64,000 nt of DNA from CAZPHU01 sp964586285 (GCA_964586285.1 CAZPHU010000002.1:17039-81038), one strand, 5' to 3'. Positions 16,134 through 25,835 are shown, counted from the first letter of the stretch. Numbers and translations are program-made. Notes: generated by a model from the letters alone, not told the origin.

Positions 16134-18452
16134 ATGGGAAAAAATCTGGTAATCGTTGAATCACCGGCTAAGGCAAAAACAATGGAATCCTTTCTAGGAA
16201 AGGATTTTTCGGTTGTATCGTGTTATGGTCATGTTCGTGATTTGAGAAAAAAGGGGTTGTCTGTAGATATAGAACACGATTTTGCTCCTGAATACGAGAT
16301 TTTGCCCGATAAGAGGGAACTGGTCAAGAAATTGAAAAAAGCCTCAAAGGAATATGAGCTGGTCTGGTTAGCCACCGATGAGGACCGCGAAGGTGAAGCC
16401 ATATCCTGGCATTTGGAACAGTCACTGGAACTTCCCTCCGAAAAAACCAGACGTATTGTTTTTCGAGAGATTACGCGAAATGCCATACGCTCCGCGGTAG
16501 AACATCCTCGGACAATAGATCACAATTTGGTTGATGCTCAGCAGGCCAGGCGCGTACTGGATCGCCTTGTTGGATATCAACTCTCTCCTGTGCTGTGGAA
16601 GAAAATCAAAAGGGGGTTGTCGGCCGGGCGTGTTCAATCGGCGGCTGTAAGGTTGATTGTAGAGCGCGAAAGAGAAATCCTTTCATTTAATCCGGAAGAT
16701 TTTTTCAAAGTAGAAGCGCTTTTTGGGGTAGAGAAAGGGAAAAAACTTAAGGCTGATTTACCCGAACGTCTCGAGTCGGAACCGGAGGCTCGCGAACTTC
16801 TCGAGCGATGCAGGGGTGCACAGTTTACTATATCAAATCTTGAAAAAAAACCTGCGAAAAAATCCCCTTCACCTCCATTTACGACATCAACTCTTCAGCA
16901 GGAAGCAGGCCGTAAGTTGGGGTATTCGGTTTCTCGAACCATGCTACTGGCTCAGCGATTGTATGAAGCCGGGCATATTAGTTATATGAGGACCGATTCG
17001 GTTGCTCTCTCAAATGATGCGTTAAGTGGAGCCGCAAAAGCAATTACCAATATGTTCGGGGCAGATCATGTCAAAACAAGACGTTATCAGACCAAGACTG
17101 CTCAGGCTCAAGAAGCGCATGAGGCAATTCGGCCTACTAACTTCAGTAACAGAATGGCCGGAGCCGACCGAAACGAACAAAGGCTATATGAGTTAATTTG
17201 GAAACGTGCGATTGCTTCTCAAATGGCCGATGCCAGACTCGAGCGCACAACGGTTACTATCTCCATTTCCACCGATCCGCGGAATCTCATGGCCAAGGGT
17301 GAAATAGTTGTATTCGATGGTTTTCTAAAGGTTTATGAAGTTGAAACGGATGAGGAAAGTGAAGAGAAATCCGGAGGTTTACTTCCACCACTAAAGGTCG
17401 GCCAAATTCTAGATTTTATTCATATGCACGCTACACAGCGATTTACACGCTCAAAGCCGCGCTATTCAGAAGCATCATTAGTGAAGGCTATGGAAGAGCG
17501 CGGAATCGGAAGACCCTCTACTTATGCGCCTACTATCACGACAATTCAGCACCGGGGCTATGTAACAAAAGAAACACGTGAAGGAGATGAACGCCACTAT
17601 ATCGATCTAATGCTCAGCGACAGTCAAATATTGGTTGAGAAAAAAACCGAAATAACAGGAACCGAAAAAGCAAAGCTGTTTCCGACCGATATGGCCATGA
17701 TAGTCAATGATTTTTTGGTAAGCAATTTTCCCAAGATAATCGATTTATCTTTCACTGCTGATGTTGAGCAAGATTTTGATGCGGTTGCAGCCGGTAGAAA
17801 AGAGTGGAAGAAAATGATAGCCGGCTTTTATAAGGATTTCTCAGTCCAGCTTCACGAGACGGAAACAACTGTGAACCGCTCGGATGCCGTTGTTACTCGC
17901 GAACTTGGAGTAGATCCTGATACAGGCAGGCGTGTCGTAGCCCGCATGGCCCGCTTTGGCCCTGTAGTAGAGAAGACCGCACGTGATGAAAACGAAAAGC
18001 CTGTTTATGCCGGGCTTCTGCCTGGGCAGTTAATAGAAACTGTTACTCTTGAGGATGCACTAAAACTTTTGAGTCTTCCCCGAGAAATTGGGGAATACGA
18101 AGGAAAAGTCGTAAGTGCAGGTATTGGACGCTTTGGTCCATACGTTCGTCATAACGCAACCTATGTGTCACTGGGAAAAGAATACGATCCCCATTCGGTA
18201 ACTTTAGATCAGGCTATACGTCTACTGGAAGAAAAGAAAAAGGCGGCCGATAAAAAGGTGATAAAGGAATTTCCCGGAAAAGACATAAGAGTACTTAGAG
18301 GACGTTATGGGCCGTATATCGCAACAAGTGGCAAAAACGTCAAGATACCGAAAGACTACGACCCGGAGACCCTCACAGAGGAAACTTGTGAAAAACTTAT
18401 AGAACAGGCTCCCGCCAAAAAAAGAAGATCTAGAGTGACAAAGAAGAAGTAG
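16134..18452 (+). CDS. topA: DNA topoisomerase I
   Basis: Type IA topoisomerase of 772 residues that relaxes negative supercoils. It starts with the Toprim domain 'KNLVIVESPAKAKTMESFLG', with the acidic triad in 'ATDEDREGEA'. The active-site tyrosine is Tyr284 in 'HISYMRTDSV', the nucleophile that forms the 5'-phosphotyrosine link. The DNA gate motif 'GLSAGRVQSAAVRLIVERE' is intact. The C-terminus lacks the Cys4 zinc fingers of the E. coli enzyme and instead carries two Toprim-associated repeats ('GRFGPYVRHNATYVSL' and 'GRYGPYIATSGKNVKI') and a basic tail, as in Actinobacteria and Bacteroidetes. The AsmA-like gene begins about 50 bases downstream. Confidence 0.97.
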   Translation: MGKNLVIVESPAKAKTMESFLGKDFSVVSCYGHVRDLRKKGLSVDIEHDFAPEYEILPDKRELVKKLKKASKEYELVWLATDEDREGEAISWHLEQSLELPSEKTRRIVFREITRNAIRSAVEHPRTIDHNLVDAQQARRVLDRLVGYQLSPVLWKKIKRGLSAGRVQSAAVRLIVEREREILSFNPEDFFKVEALFGVEKGKKLKADLPERLESEPEARELLERCRGAQFTISNLEKKPAKKSPSPPFTTSTLQQEAGRKLGYSVSRTMLLAQRLYEAGHISYMRTDSVALSNDALSGAAKAITNMFGADHVKTRRYQTKTAQAQEAHEAIRPTNFSNRMAGADRNEQRLYELIWKRAIASQMADARLERTTVTISISTDPRNLMAKGEIVVFDGFLKVYEVETDEESEEKSGGLLPPLKVGQILDFIHMHATQRFTRSKPRYSEASLVKAMEERGIGRPSTYAPTITTIQHRGYVTKETREGDERHYIDLMLSDSQILVEKKTEITGTEKAKLFPTDMAMIVNDFLVSNFPKIIDLSFTADVEQDFDAVAAGRKEWKKMIAGFYKDFSVQLHETETTVNRSDAVVTRELGVDPDTGRRVVARMARFGPVVEKTARDENEKPVYAGLLPGQLIETVTLEDALKLLSLPREIGEYEGKVVSAGIGRFGPYVRHNATYVSLGKEYDPHSVTLDQAIRLLEEKKKAADKKVIKEFPGKDIRVLRGRYGPYIATSGKNVKIPKDYDPETLTEETCEKLIEQAPAKKRRSRVTKKK

Positions 18453-18503
18453 TCATTGTACTTTGGTTTGGCGTTCTTTCCATTTAGCCTCTTGAGGGAC
18501 TAT

Positions 18504-19811
18504 ATGCCTGCTAAAACGACCCGCTCGAAAAAGAGAAAGAAAGGAAGAGCGCGTAAGAGATCCGCATCCACAAAACTCAGTAAAAAATCGCTCCTCATAT
18601 TTTTATTTCTAATTTTAATTGTGGGGTTTCTCCCATATTCACACTCTTCAATCACCAACATGATTGAAGATCTCTTCAGCGGCAATCTTAAAATCCAGAA
18701 TTCATCCCTTACTCCTTTGAGGGGGGTTGCCCTGAAAAATGTAACTTTTTCTCATAAATTTGATGACCAGTCACTGATAAGGCTGAAACTACCCACCATA
18801 AGGATAAGATATTCTCCTTTAAAAATCCTGACTAATCGAAAAAAGGTTGTAAAGCATCTTACCTCTGCTCTTAAATCGGGAGAGATAAACTACCTGGACT
18901 CACTAATCGAAAATGGAATATCCGAGGTGCAGATCAATAAAGGCCATATTGATTTTGTCGGATCCAAAGGCTGGAAAGGTGTTGCCGAAGGAGTACAGGC
19001 AAAACTCTCAGTTGAGCAGGTGAAGGAAAAGAAGTTGAAGGGCTGGGTTAATGTTGATGATATAAAGAGTGGTTCTTTTTCTCTGCGGGATTTCAAATCA
19101 ACCCTTATGGCCGATGGAGATTTGGTTACCATAGGCAAACTAAAGGGCAATTTTTATGAAGGTCAAATCGGAGGGGAAGTTACTCTGAACATTCGGCAAG
19201 AGAGCATTGCTGGTGGTACTATTTCATTGGATAATTTGGAGCTTGTGAAAATGTATGCGGATTATCCAAAAAAGGTAGGTAAGTTGGAAGGAGAGGCTGA
19301 TATACGCTTCAAGATCTTAAAATCATCTTGGAAGGCGGAACAATTACGAGCCAGAGGAAAAATGTATGCAAAAAATGTATATGCGTATAAAATACCCCTT
19401 CTTAATACAATCGTAACCACGTTAACACTTCCTCGGCTTAAATCACTCAGATTTAAAAGTCTGGAAACTGATTTTGAACTGAATGGCAAGGTCATTTCAG
19501 TTACCAATCTGAGCGGAAGAGGAATCCCCATGGATATAACCGGAGGCGGGCAGCTAAATGAAAAAATGGAGATGGATTTAGATGTTGAGGGATATTTTCC
19601 CGAAACCTTTCGCGACAGCCTTTCGACTATTACATGGAATGCGTTGTTTTCCGAGGAAAACAAAAAAGGAAGGAAATTCAGATGCCGAATACAGGGTACC
19701 TATGATGAACCTTGGATAACGGTGGATCGCAAACATGCTCGAAAAGCTGTAAAAAACGTATTTACCAGCATCGGTCAGAGTATCGGCTCGGTGTTTAAAA
19801 GAGATAAATAG
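18504..19811 (+). CDS. AsmA-like inner-membrane protein
   Basis: 435 residues from the ATG at 18504, which has GAGGGA at the right distance; a start 16 codons earlier has no such site. A very basic N-terminus ('TRSKKRKKGRARKRS') precedes one membrane segment ('SLLIFLFLILIVGFLPYS'), giving an N-in anchor with a periplasmic body. The body is rich in short strands and resembles AsmA/YhdP-type beta-rich proteins: 'LPTIRIRYSPLKIL', 'GGEVTLNIRQESI' and 'LDVEGYFPETFRDSL'. Proteins of this type help move phospholipids or shape the outer membrane. The assignment rests on architecture rather than on a decisive motif. It probably shares a transcript with topA. Confidence 0.6.
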   Translation: MPAKTTRSKKRKKGRARKRSASTKLSKKSLLIFLFLILIVGFLPYSHSSITNMIEDLFSGNLKIQNSSLTPLRGVALKNVTFSHKFDDQSLIRLKLPTIRIRYSPLKILTNRKKVVKHLTSALKSGEINYLDSLIENGISEVQINKGHIDFVGSKGWKGVAEGVQAKLSVEQVKEKKLKGWVNVDDIKSGSFSLRDFKSTLMADGDLVTIGKLKGNFYEGQIGGEVTLNIRQESIAGGTISLDNLELVKMYADYPKKVGKLEGEADIRFKILKSSWKAEQLRARGKMYAKNVYAYKIPLLNTIVTTLTLPRLKSLRFKSLETDFELNGKVISVTNLSGRGIPMDITGGGQLNEKMEMDLDVEGYFPETFRDSLSTITWNALFSEENKKGRKFRCRIQGTYDEPWITVDRKHARKAVKNVFTSIGQSIGSVFKRDK

Positions 19812-19867
19812 TATACGTCACCCACTTTACCAACTTCAAAGCATATTTTTGTTCCTCGAGGCATGAA

Positions 19868-22180
19868 CTATCCAAACAGATCCATTTGGCCGCTGATAAT
19901 CGTATCGAAATCCAACTTTTTCCATTCCAGAATAGAATCGGCCACAGGTTTCAGCTGCGTATCTATGTAATGGTCATAATCAAGAGCCGCCGATATTTTG
20001 CCCACTGGCTGAGGCCCTTCAACCGTTATCACGTATGCCACGCGGGAGGGCACATGGTCGAGCATACGAGCAGCCTGTATGTGTGGAGGTACGTGGCTGA
20101 CGTAATTTTCAAGGTTCTTTCGCACACCTTTACGGTAGACCAGCTTCTTATCATAAAATCCGGCACGAAGATCGTTAACGATGCGCACGATGTAGTCCTC
20201 GACAGGTTTATTGGTAAATATACGCATATAAATCTCATACTGAAAATCTTTGGCCAAGTCCGTCCAGTCTGATCGTGCGGATTCCAGTCCTTTAAATGCT
20301 AGTTTGAGTCCGTCATTTTTTTCAATCGCTCCGCAATATCTTTTTTTGCTGCCTTGGTTGCTTCCTCTGATCGTAGGCAAGAAGAAGTACCGGAAGTGCT
20401 GTTCGAATTCAAGTTCGAGTGATGATTTTACCCCAAATTGCTTGAGAAGCTCGCTTGCAAGCCACTTGTTGACCTTTTCGGCCAAAATTCGACCAGTATG
20501 AGCGGCTTCATGCTCTTTGCCCGCCCCCAGAAGTAAAAACAGCGAATCGGTGTCACCATAGATAACCGAATAGGAAGTAGTGTTTTCAAGATAACTTCGA
20601 GTTTTTTTCAAAACGAACTGACCGGTACCGGTTATCGTCTGAGCCAGTTCCGGCATGAAAAAACGACATCCGGGTGAACCTAATACGCCGTAAAAACTAT
20701 TCATCAAGATTTTGATTGCTTGCGACAGGGGAGCGTTTCGGGTCTTTTTTGCCTCTGTCCTGGCTTCCAACAGTTCGTCTATAATCCGTGGTAAAATAGT
20801 TTGAGTGCGGCTGAATGCCGGTCCTACCGGACCTCGCACCGTTTCACCAATAGAAGCTGAGATGCGGCCGAGCGGGTCTATCATAAATGTTTTTATAAGA
20901 GTTGGATACAGGCTTTTAAAATCCAGGAGCAAAACATTTTCATAGATCCCCGGGATGGATTCCATAACATAACCCCCGGTTAGAGGCTGAGATGGGGCGG
21001 CAATATCCACCGTGTCACGGGCGACGTAACCGTTTCTGTGCAGTCTTGGAAGATATACATAATCAAATGCAGCTACACTTGCCCCTGAACGGTCTAGCAG
21101 GTGTCCGCAACGTTTTGATCTTGCAACCATATCGGGTAGTAGTCTCGTTTCTTTGAAAATACGCGTGGTGAGGATTGCATCCTGAAGGTTGTATCGAGCT
21201 AGAGACTGCTTATCTTCTCTGAATCTGCGATTTATTTCAGCAATTTTCTCTTTGCCCGTTTTCTCGATGCTCTTTCTTTCTCCCAAAATGGTTGAGGCAA
21301 CAAAGTCAAGGGAATAGCTCTCAAAAGTATGATAGTATGCGCGCAGGACGACAGGTACATCCAAAACAACGCGCCCCGGAATACGGGCTACACGGCGTCT
21401 AGACATTCCGCCGGCCTCCAGTATCTTGGAAGGTCTTCTTCTACCCAGATCGAAGGTTGTTTTGAGTGTCTCGCAGCGCATTTGGATTACCCACAAATCG
21501 AAATCTATAACATTCCAACCGATCAGAATGTCCGGATCTTCTTTTCGCACATGGTCGAAAAAAGTCGACAGTACATCACGTTCTAATGGACAATAAACTA
21601 CACCTTTGGCTTCAGGCCCTTCTCCGCGCATAAAAACGATCTGTTCTTTACCGTCTGCGGCAATTGAGTATATCTCATTGGTTTGTGCATTGGTTTCTAT
21701 GTCAAAGGACATTACCGAAAGATTTATATCTGCATCGATTCCGCGAACTCGCGGATTAAGAAACATAAGAGAGTTGTCTTTGCTGTGAGGCTCTCCTTCC
21801 ACTAAGAAACTTCCGGCTACAAAACGCTCCATCAGGTAGCGTTCGACCGGATGTACATCCGATTCATAAGTTTTTATACCGTCGGCTCGAAGCTTACGCG
21901 CACAAAGACGGTGGTCGTAGAGCCGATTGAAATAGAGGCAGTCAACCTTTGTGCCGTCCATCGCTCGAAGTTCAAGCTGCCTGCGTAGGGACGCTGTAGA
22001 GGTAAGATTTTTCGGGGTGTCACTTGGTACAAAGAAAAGCGGTCGATAATTATCTATCTTAATCGTAACACTGTTGCCGTTGTCTGAGCGGGCGTAAAGA
22101 AAAATTTCGAATCGGCCCGATTGATCCCCAAAAGAGTAGTTAAGAAGAAAGCATCTGTGGGAAAGTTGCTGTTGAGTCAT
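19868..22180 (-). CDS. polB: Family B DNA polymerase (DNA polymerase II type)
   Basis: 770 residues, close to E. coli Pol II. The exonuclease part shows motif I 'MSFDIETNAQ' (Asp160, Glu162), motif II 'GWNVIDFDLW' and motif III 'YNLQDAILTTRIF'. The polymerase part has motif A 'DFKSLYPTLI' (Asp420), motif B 'KILMNSFYGVLGS' and motif C 'YGDTDSLF' (Asp543, Asp545). All catalytic acids are present, so both proofreading and synthesis should be intact. Pol II enzymes usually serve repair and replication restart. Its ATG overlaps the stop of the upstream adenylate-kinase-like gene by 4 bases. No LexA box was identified. Confidence 0.96.
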   Translation of the reverse strand: MTQQQLSHRCFLLNYSFGDQSGRFEIFLYARSDNGNSVTIKIDNYRPLFFVPSDTPKNLTSTASLRRQLELRAMDGTKVDCLYFNRLYDHRLCARKLRADGIKTYESDVHPVERYLMERFVAGSFLVEGEPHSKDNSLMFLNPRVRGIDADINLSVMSFDIETNAQTNEIYSIAADGKEQIVFMRGEGPEAKGVVYCPLERDVLSTFFDHVRKEDPDILIGWNVIDFDLWVIQMRCETLKTTFDLGRRRPSKILEAGGMSRRRVARIPGRVVLDVPVVLRAYYHTFESYSLDFVASTILGERKSIEKTGKEKIAEINRRFREDKQSLARYNLQDAILTTRIFKETRLLPDMVARSKRCGHLLDRSGASVAAFDYVYLPRLHRNGYVARDTVDIAAPSQPLTGGYVMESIPGIYENVLLLDFKSLYPTLIKTFMIDPLGRISASIGETVRGPVGPAFSRTQTILPRIIDELLEARTEAKKTRNAPLSQAIKILMNSFYGVLGSPGCRFFMPELAQTITGTGQFVLKKTRSYLENTTSYSVIYGDTDSLFLLLGAGKEHEAAHTGRILAEKVNKWLASELLKQFGVKSSLELEFEQHFRYFFLPTIRGSNQGSKKRYCGAIEKNDGLKLAFKGLESARSDWTDLAKDFQYEIYMRIFTNKPVEDYIVRIVNDLRAGFYDKKLVYRKGVRKNLENYVSHVPPHIQAARMLDHVPSRVAYVITVEGPQPVGKISAALDYDHYIDTQLKPVADSILEWKKLDFDTIISGQMDLFG

Positions 22181-22806
22181 TCTGTCTCTCTAACAGTTGG
22201 TTGTACATTTTCTCTCGGGCTGGTATATCGGTCGACAGGGATTCTTATGACAGGAATCCTTTTCTCTATGAAATACGACAGAATAGGTTTTGTTTGTTGT
22301 TCAAAAGAGAGTATTTTTCTTTTAGATATCCAATCCGCTTTATTGTTTTGTTCGCAGCGGTTTTCGTGTCCTTCACCCTTTTCGGCAAGAATTTTGCAAT
22401 AGTATGCTTCCGAAGCCGAGCTTTCAAGCCGGAACGCGGCCCTTATGCAAAATTCCGCATCCATTAGGCCTTTTGCTTGCCCTGGATTAGGCGGAAAGCC
22501 GTTGAGTACTGGAGTTTCGGATGCATGATCGAATGAATGCCCCATCAAGTAACTGTTTATAATGGATAGTTCAATTGGGAGGTGTTCATCGTTAAAAAGA
22601 GTGCCGTTCAGGATAGAATGTACATAGGCCTTATCAGCATCTGACAGGTATATACGAGCGCGCCCCGCATCGATTTGACCCGGACGTTCGCCAAAATCGA
22701 GGTGTAGACAGCGCGACTGATGCAGACCCTTTGATTGAAGTATTTGACCCAGGGGTTTTTTCCCCGCATTTGAGTGACCGATCAAAATCATGGCATATAC
22801 AGACAT
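22177..22806 (-). CDS. Adenylate-kinase-like P-loop protein
   Basis: 209 residues with the outline of a nucleoside monophosphate kinase: a P-loop-like 'LIGHSNAGKKPLGQIL' at the N-terminus and 'LNGFPPNPGQAKGL' in the place of the 'DGFPR...QA' segment. Two key features differ from true adenylate kinase. The P-loop reads GKK rather than GKG/S-T, and the conserved Asp and Arg of DGFPR are Asn and Pro. So catalysis as a standard kinase is doubtful; a divergent nucleotide-binding or regulatory role is possible. It is the first gene of a two-gene unit with polB (4-base overlap), divergent from the coiled-coil gene at 22951. Confidence 0.6.
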   Translation of the reverse strand: MSVYAMILIGHSNAGKKPLGQILQSKGLHQSRCLHLDFGERPGQIDAGRARIYLSDADKAYVHSILNGTLFNDEHLPIELSIINSYLMGHSFDHASETPVLNGFPPNPGQAKGLMDAEFCIRAAFRLESSASEAYYCKILAEKGEGHENRCEQNNKADWISKRKILSFEQQTKPILSYFIEKRIPVIRIPVDRYTSPRENVQPTVRETE

Positions 22807-22890
22807 ACAATAATAAAATATATCAGCTGTACCTCAGGGAAGAGCGGCATATTTTATTTGAAAAACATATTTTTATAATTATGGGTGATG

Positions 22891-22899
22891 TGCTATATT
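22891..22899 (+). promoter_or_regulatory. Possible extended -10 promoter element
   Basis: TGCTATATT fits an extended -10 box (TGn-TATAAT type), 51 bases before the ATG of the coiled-coil gene, in an A+T-rich divergent intergenic region. No good -35 box is visible upstream, which an extended -10 can tolerate. Confidence 0.35.
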
Positions 22900-22950
22900 A
22901 ATTGGACGACATGAGATCATCATCTTATTTATTCCCTAAAGGAGGTTCAG

Positions 22951-23286
22951 ATGGACAATATGTGGGAGAAAGTGAAGAAAAGTCTGAAAGAGGGTGCCTC
23001 GATGTCTGTGGAGAAGATCGAGGAGTTTTCAAAAATCGGTAAGCTGAAGATCGAGGAGCTTGCGGCAAAGAGAAAGATTGAACGAAATTTCATGGATATT
23101 GGTGAGCGGATGTTTGATCTTCTCTCTGAAGGTAAGAGCGGGGCGGTAATCGAAGAGGACATCACCATTAAAAATGCCGTCCAAAATGTAAAAGATCTTA
23201 AAGAAGAACTTGCGGTTACCGAAGAGAAGATTAGAGCCGCGAGTGAAGAAAAAAAGAAAAAAGAAGAAACTATAGTTACTGAATGA
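22951..23286 (+). CDS. Small coiled-coil protein
   Basis: 111 residues, highly charged (Lys/Glu-rich) with heptad-like spacing over most of its length, ending in a long Glu/Lys stretch. No signal peptide, no membrane segment and no known catalytic motif. A near-perfect ribosome-binding site (AAAGGAGG) precedes the ATG, so it is probably well expressed. Its stop overlaps the start of the LytM peptidase gene by 4 bases, placing it at the head of an envelope-related cluster (peptidase, glycosyltransferase 9, exported protein). A structural or regulatory partner of the peptidase is conceivable, but this is inference from position only. Confidence 0.75.
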   Translation: MDNMWEKVKKSLKEGASMSVEKIEEFSKIGKLKIEELAAKRKIERNFMDIGERMFDLLSEGKSGAVIEEDITIKNAVQNVKDLKEELAVTEEKIRAASEEKKKKEETIVTE

Positions 23287-24170
23287 TGACGCGAAAACAC
23301 CGTTCTATCCTGATTGTACCACCACGTTACGCGCGAGTCCGCATGATGCGGGCTCGCGTCAGCGTGCTTATAATTCTGTTTTTGTTGATGTTGGGGGGAT
23401 TTGCAGGTTATTTCATCCCTTTTAATAACTACACGCTTGATGTTGTTGAGCAGAATCAGAAAAAAAATCTCACCGTACAGAACAAAAAGCTATTGCAACG
23501 AATTCACAGTATGCGCCAGATGCTTCACTCGTTAGGTACAAGGGTCAGCAGTCTGGATCAGAAAAAAAAAGAAATCGAGAGATATTTTGCACTGCCCTCC
23601 CTAACGGATACCGCTTCCTTACCCAAGCAGAAGAATAGTAGTTTTGATCTAGATGTTACTCTCGCAAAATTGACCTCAACAGAGCGTTTTTTGGGTGCAC
23701 TTGCTTTAAAGCTCGATTCATCATATACATATTTTGAAGACGTTCCTCTTGTGAAACCTGTGAATGGAGAGTACGTTATTACCAACAGGTTCGGTGAAAT
23801 GACGGATCCTTTTACCGGAACTCTGAAGAAGCATTACGGTGTGGATTTTGCCGCTGCACGGGGAACATCTGTTATTGCAGCAGCCAATGGAAAAGTAAAA
23901 TCGGTTCAAAACCACAAATTCTGGGGTAAAAGAATCGAAATCTCTCATGAAAATGGCTTCTCGACAGTTTACGCTCACCTTGGAACGGTGGATGTGCATA
24001 GGGGGGCACGAGTTAAGAGGGGAGATATCATAGGAACGGTTGGCACTTCCGGGCTTACCACCGGCACTCACCTTCACTACGAGATTAGAAAGAATGATTT
24101 ACCGGTTGATCCCCAGAAATTCTTTTTCCCCGAACAATCAATGATATTTGTACGCGCGGATTCAATATGA
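23283..24170 (+). CDS. Membrane-anchored M23 (LytM) family peptidase
   Basis: 295 residues. A basic N-terminus and one membrane segment ('VLIILFLLMLGGFAGYFI') are followed by a coiled coil (about 55-100), a linker, and a LytM domain (about 160-285). The zinc-site residues His184 and Asp188 lie in 'HYGVDFAAARGT', and His263 and His265 in 'THLHYEIRK', so the metal site looks complete. Such proteins either cut peptidoglycan cross-bridges or, as in EnvC/NlpD, activate amidases; an intact site favours the enzyme. The gene overlaps both neighbours by 4 bases (coiled-coil gene upstream, glycosyltransferase 9 downstream). Confidence 0.93.
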   Translation: MMTRKHRSILIVPPRYARVRMMRARVSVLIILFLLMLGGFAGYFIPFNNYTLDVVEQNQKKNLTVQNKKLLQRIHSMRQMLHSLGTRVSSLDQKKKEIERYFALPSLTDTASLPKQKNSSFDLDVTLAKLTSTERFLGALALKLDSSYTYFEDVPLVKPVNGEYVITNRFGEMTDPFTGTLKKHYGVDFAAARGTSVIAAANGKVKSVQNHKFWGKRIEISHENGFSTVYAHLGTVDVHRGARVKRGDIIGTVGTSGLTTGTHLHYEIRKNDLPVDPQKFFFPEQSMIFVRADSI

Positions 24171-25384
24171 ATCTATTAATCATTCGTCTCTCGTCAATGG
24201 GCGATGTGATACTTGTTTCTTCCGTTCTATCTTGGATAAATCAACACTACCCCTATATTAAACTGTACCTCATTACTTCAAAATCGTACCAGCCTCTGTT
24301 TAAAGATGATCCAAGAATAAATGAAATATTTGCAATTGAAAAGGGCGCGGAGCATACACTAAAAGCGAGATCTGAAAATTTGAAGTGGGATTGTATTGTT
24401 GATTTGCAAAACAGCAGACGCAGTAAATGGATCTGCAGGCAGTACTTCCCAAGAGTACCCAGAAGCGCTTTTGATAAAATGCATCCTGCCCGTATGCTTC
24501 TGATTCTTACTCGAATTAATATCTATAAAAAAAGAAGAACAGTTGCTGCACGGTATATTGAGGCAGCTGAAAAAGCCTCTGCTTTGATAAAAAAAGATAC
24601 CGCAACAGCGAGGTGTGAAAATGCCTTGGGTAGTGGGGCTGGTCTTTCCAACCGGATATCGGGGTATAATGGTATAGAACAAACGAAATTGTTTAAAGAA
24701 AACAGTTCATCGGAGGAATCGATGATCAATGGGGGAAAATCTAACATTCCGGATCTCAAGTTGTTTTTTGAATTTGCCCCCCATAAGATGCTTAATATTG
24801 TAGAGCAAAGTGACAGACCTTTTCTAGCGCTCTTTCCTTTTGCCGCATGGAGAAACAAACAGTGGCCTTTGGAAAACTATGCTGCAGTTGGTAGGTATTA
24901 TACAGATAAAGGTTGGAAGATCATACTCTTTGGGGGAAAAGAGGAACGAAAATGTTCGACTATTTTATGTGAACAAATCGGAACTCACTGTATTGATCTG
25001 ACCGGCCGAACTACTCTATACGAAGCGGGATGGATGCTCGGTAAGGTTTCTTTGTGTCTAGGTGGTGATACCGGGTTGTCACATCTGGCAAGGGCCTGTA
25101 GTGTACCGGGAGGTGTAATTTTTGGAGCAACTACTCATCACCTGGGTTTTTTTCCATACGGCCGCACACCATATATAGTCTTTCAGACAAATCTGTCGTG
25201 CAGACCATGTCATGCCCATGGTGGAAATTTCTGCTGGAGGGGTGCAAAGCGCTCCTGTTTGAACGCAATAAGTGTTAAAAGGGTAATAGAAGGGCTAAAC
25301 AGTTTGTTGAAGGTTGACTTTAAAGAAAGAAAAAACAATAGCTTCGGTACCGAAACGAACATAAAAAGTGATCAAACATCGTAA
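24167..25384 (+). CDS. Glycosyltransferase family 9 (heptosyltransferase-like)
   Basis: 405 residues. GT9 enzymes add heptose or related sugars to the lipopolysaccharide core. The N-terminus 'MNLLIIRLSSMGDVILVSSV' is the typical start. The donor half shows 'FPFAAWRNKQWPLENYAAVG', 'DLTGRTTLYEAGWMLGKVSL' and 'GGDTGLSHLARA', followed by a cysteine-rich end ('CRPCHAHGGNFC') common in the family. Between the two halves (about residues 140-200) is a serine/glycine-rich insert without family match. The start codon overlaps the LytM gene. It supports a Gram-negative envelope with an LPS core. Confidence 0.9.
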   Translation: MNLLIIRLSSMGDVILVSSVLSWINQHYPYIKLYLITSKSYQPLFKDDPRINEIFAIEKGAEHTLKARSENLKWDCIVDLQNSRRSKWICRQYFPRVPRSAFDKMHPARMLLILTRINIYKKRRTVAARYIEAAEKASALIKKDTATARCENALGSGAGLSNRISGYNGIEQTKLFKENSSSEESMINGGKSNIPDLKLFFEFAPHKMLNIVEQSDRPFLALFPFAAWRNKQWPLENYAAVGRYYTDKGWKIILFGGKEERKCSTILCEQIGTHCIDLTGRTTLYEAGWMLGKVSLCLGGDTGLSHLARACSVPGGVIFGATTHHLGFFPYGRTPYIVFQTNLSCRPCHAHGGNFCWRGAKRSCLNAISVKRVIEGLNSLLKVDFKERKNNSFGTETNIKSDQTS

Positions 25385-25445
25385 TAGATTACTTGACCAA
25401 AATTTGACCCACGCACCATTTTATAACAATCGCTTAGGATTAACA

Positions 25446-25835
25446 GTGAGCAATATGAGAAAAATCTTTCCTTGGAAACTACGTGCGGCATTTTTCCTTC
25501 CAATTTTGGCATCGATTCTTTATGCCGATTCTCCAGATACCTCAAACAGTTTGGCGCAATTTGTGGCGGGGATTGAAATGCTCGAGGAGATGCACGATAT
25601 TGATACCATGCATAAAGCGCTGCTTTTCGAGCAACTGGAAAGGGTTACTGATATACCGGCAGTGCGTGTGGTAGAACTTCTAAATGAATACCGTAGCGCA
25701 CCTGAGAAATGGAAAGAAATACAACAAGCAGTCGTTGCGCTGTTGGAAACTTACAAATCACCAAAACCGGATACTTTATTTGAAAAGGAGCAGCATCATG
25801 GCAAAGGATCAAATCATAGAGTTTACCGACAGTAA
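25446..25835 (+). CDS. Small exported protein of unknown function
   Basis: 129 residues if started at the GTG at 25446 (AGGA six bases upstream); an ATG three codons later is an equal choice. A signal peptide ('KLRAAFFLPILASILYADS') leads to a mature part of about 95 residues, mostly helical in character ('FVAGIEMLEEMHDIDTMHKA'). I do not recognise a family. The last 13 codons overlap the start of the thioredoxin gene in another frame, and the tail 'HHGKGSNHRVYRQ' looks unnatural, so the original stop may have been lost. It continues the plus-strand run that begins at 22951. Confidence 0.6.
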   Translation: MSNMRKIFPWKLRAAFFLPILASILYADSPDTSNSLAQFVAGIEMLEEMHDIDTMHKALLFEQLERVTDIPAVRVVELLNEYRSAPEKWKEIQQAVVALLETYKSPKPDTLFEKEQHHGKGSNHRVYRQ

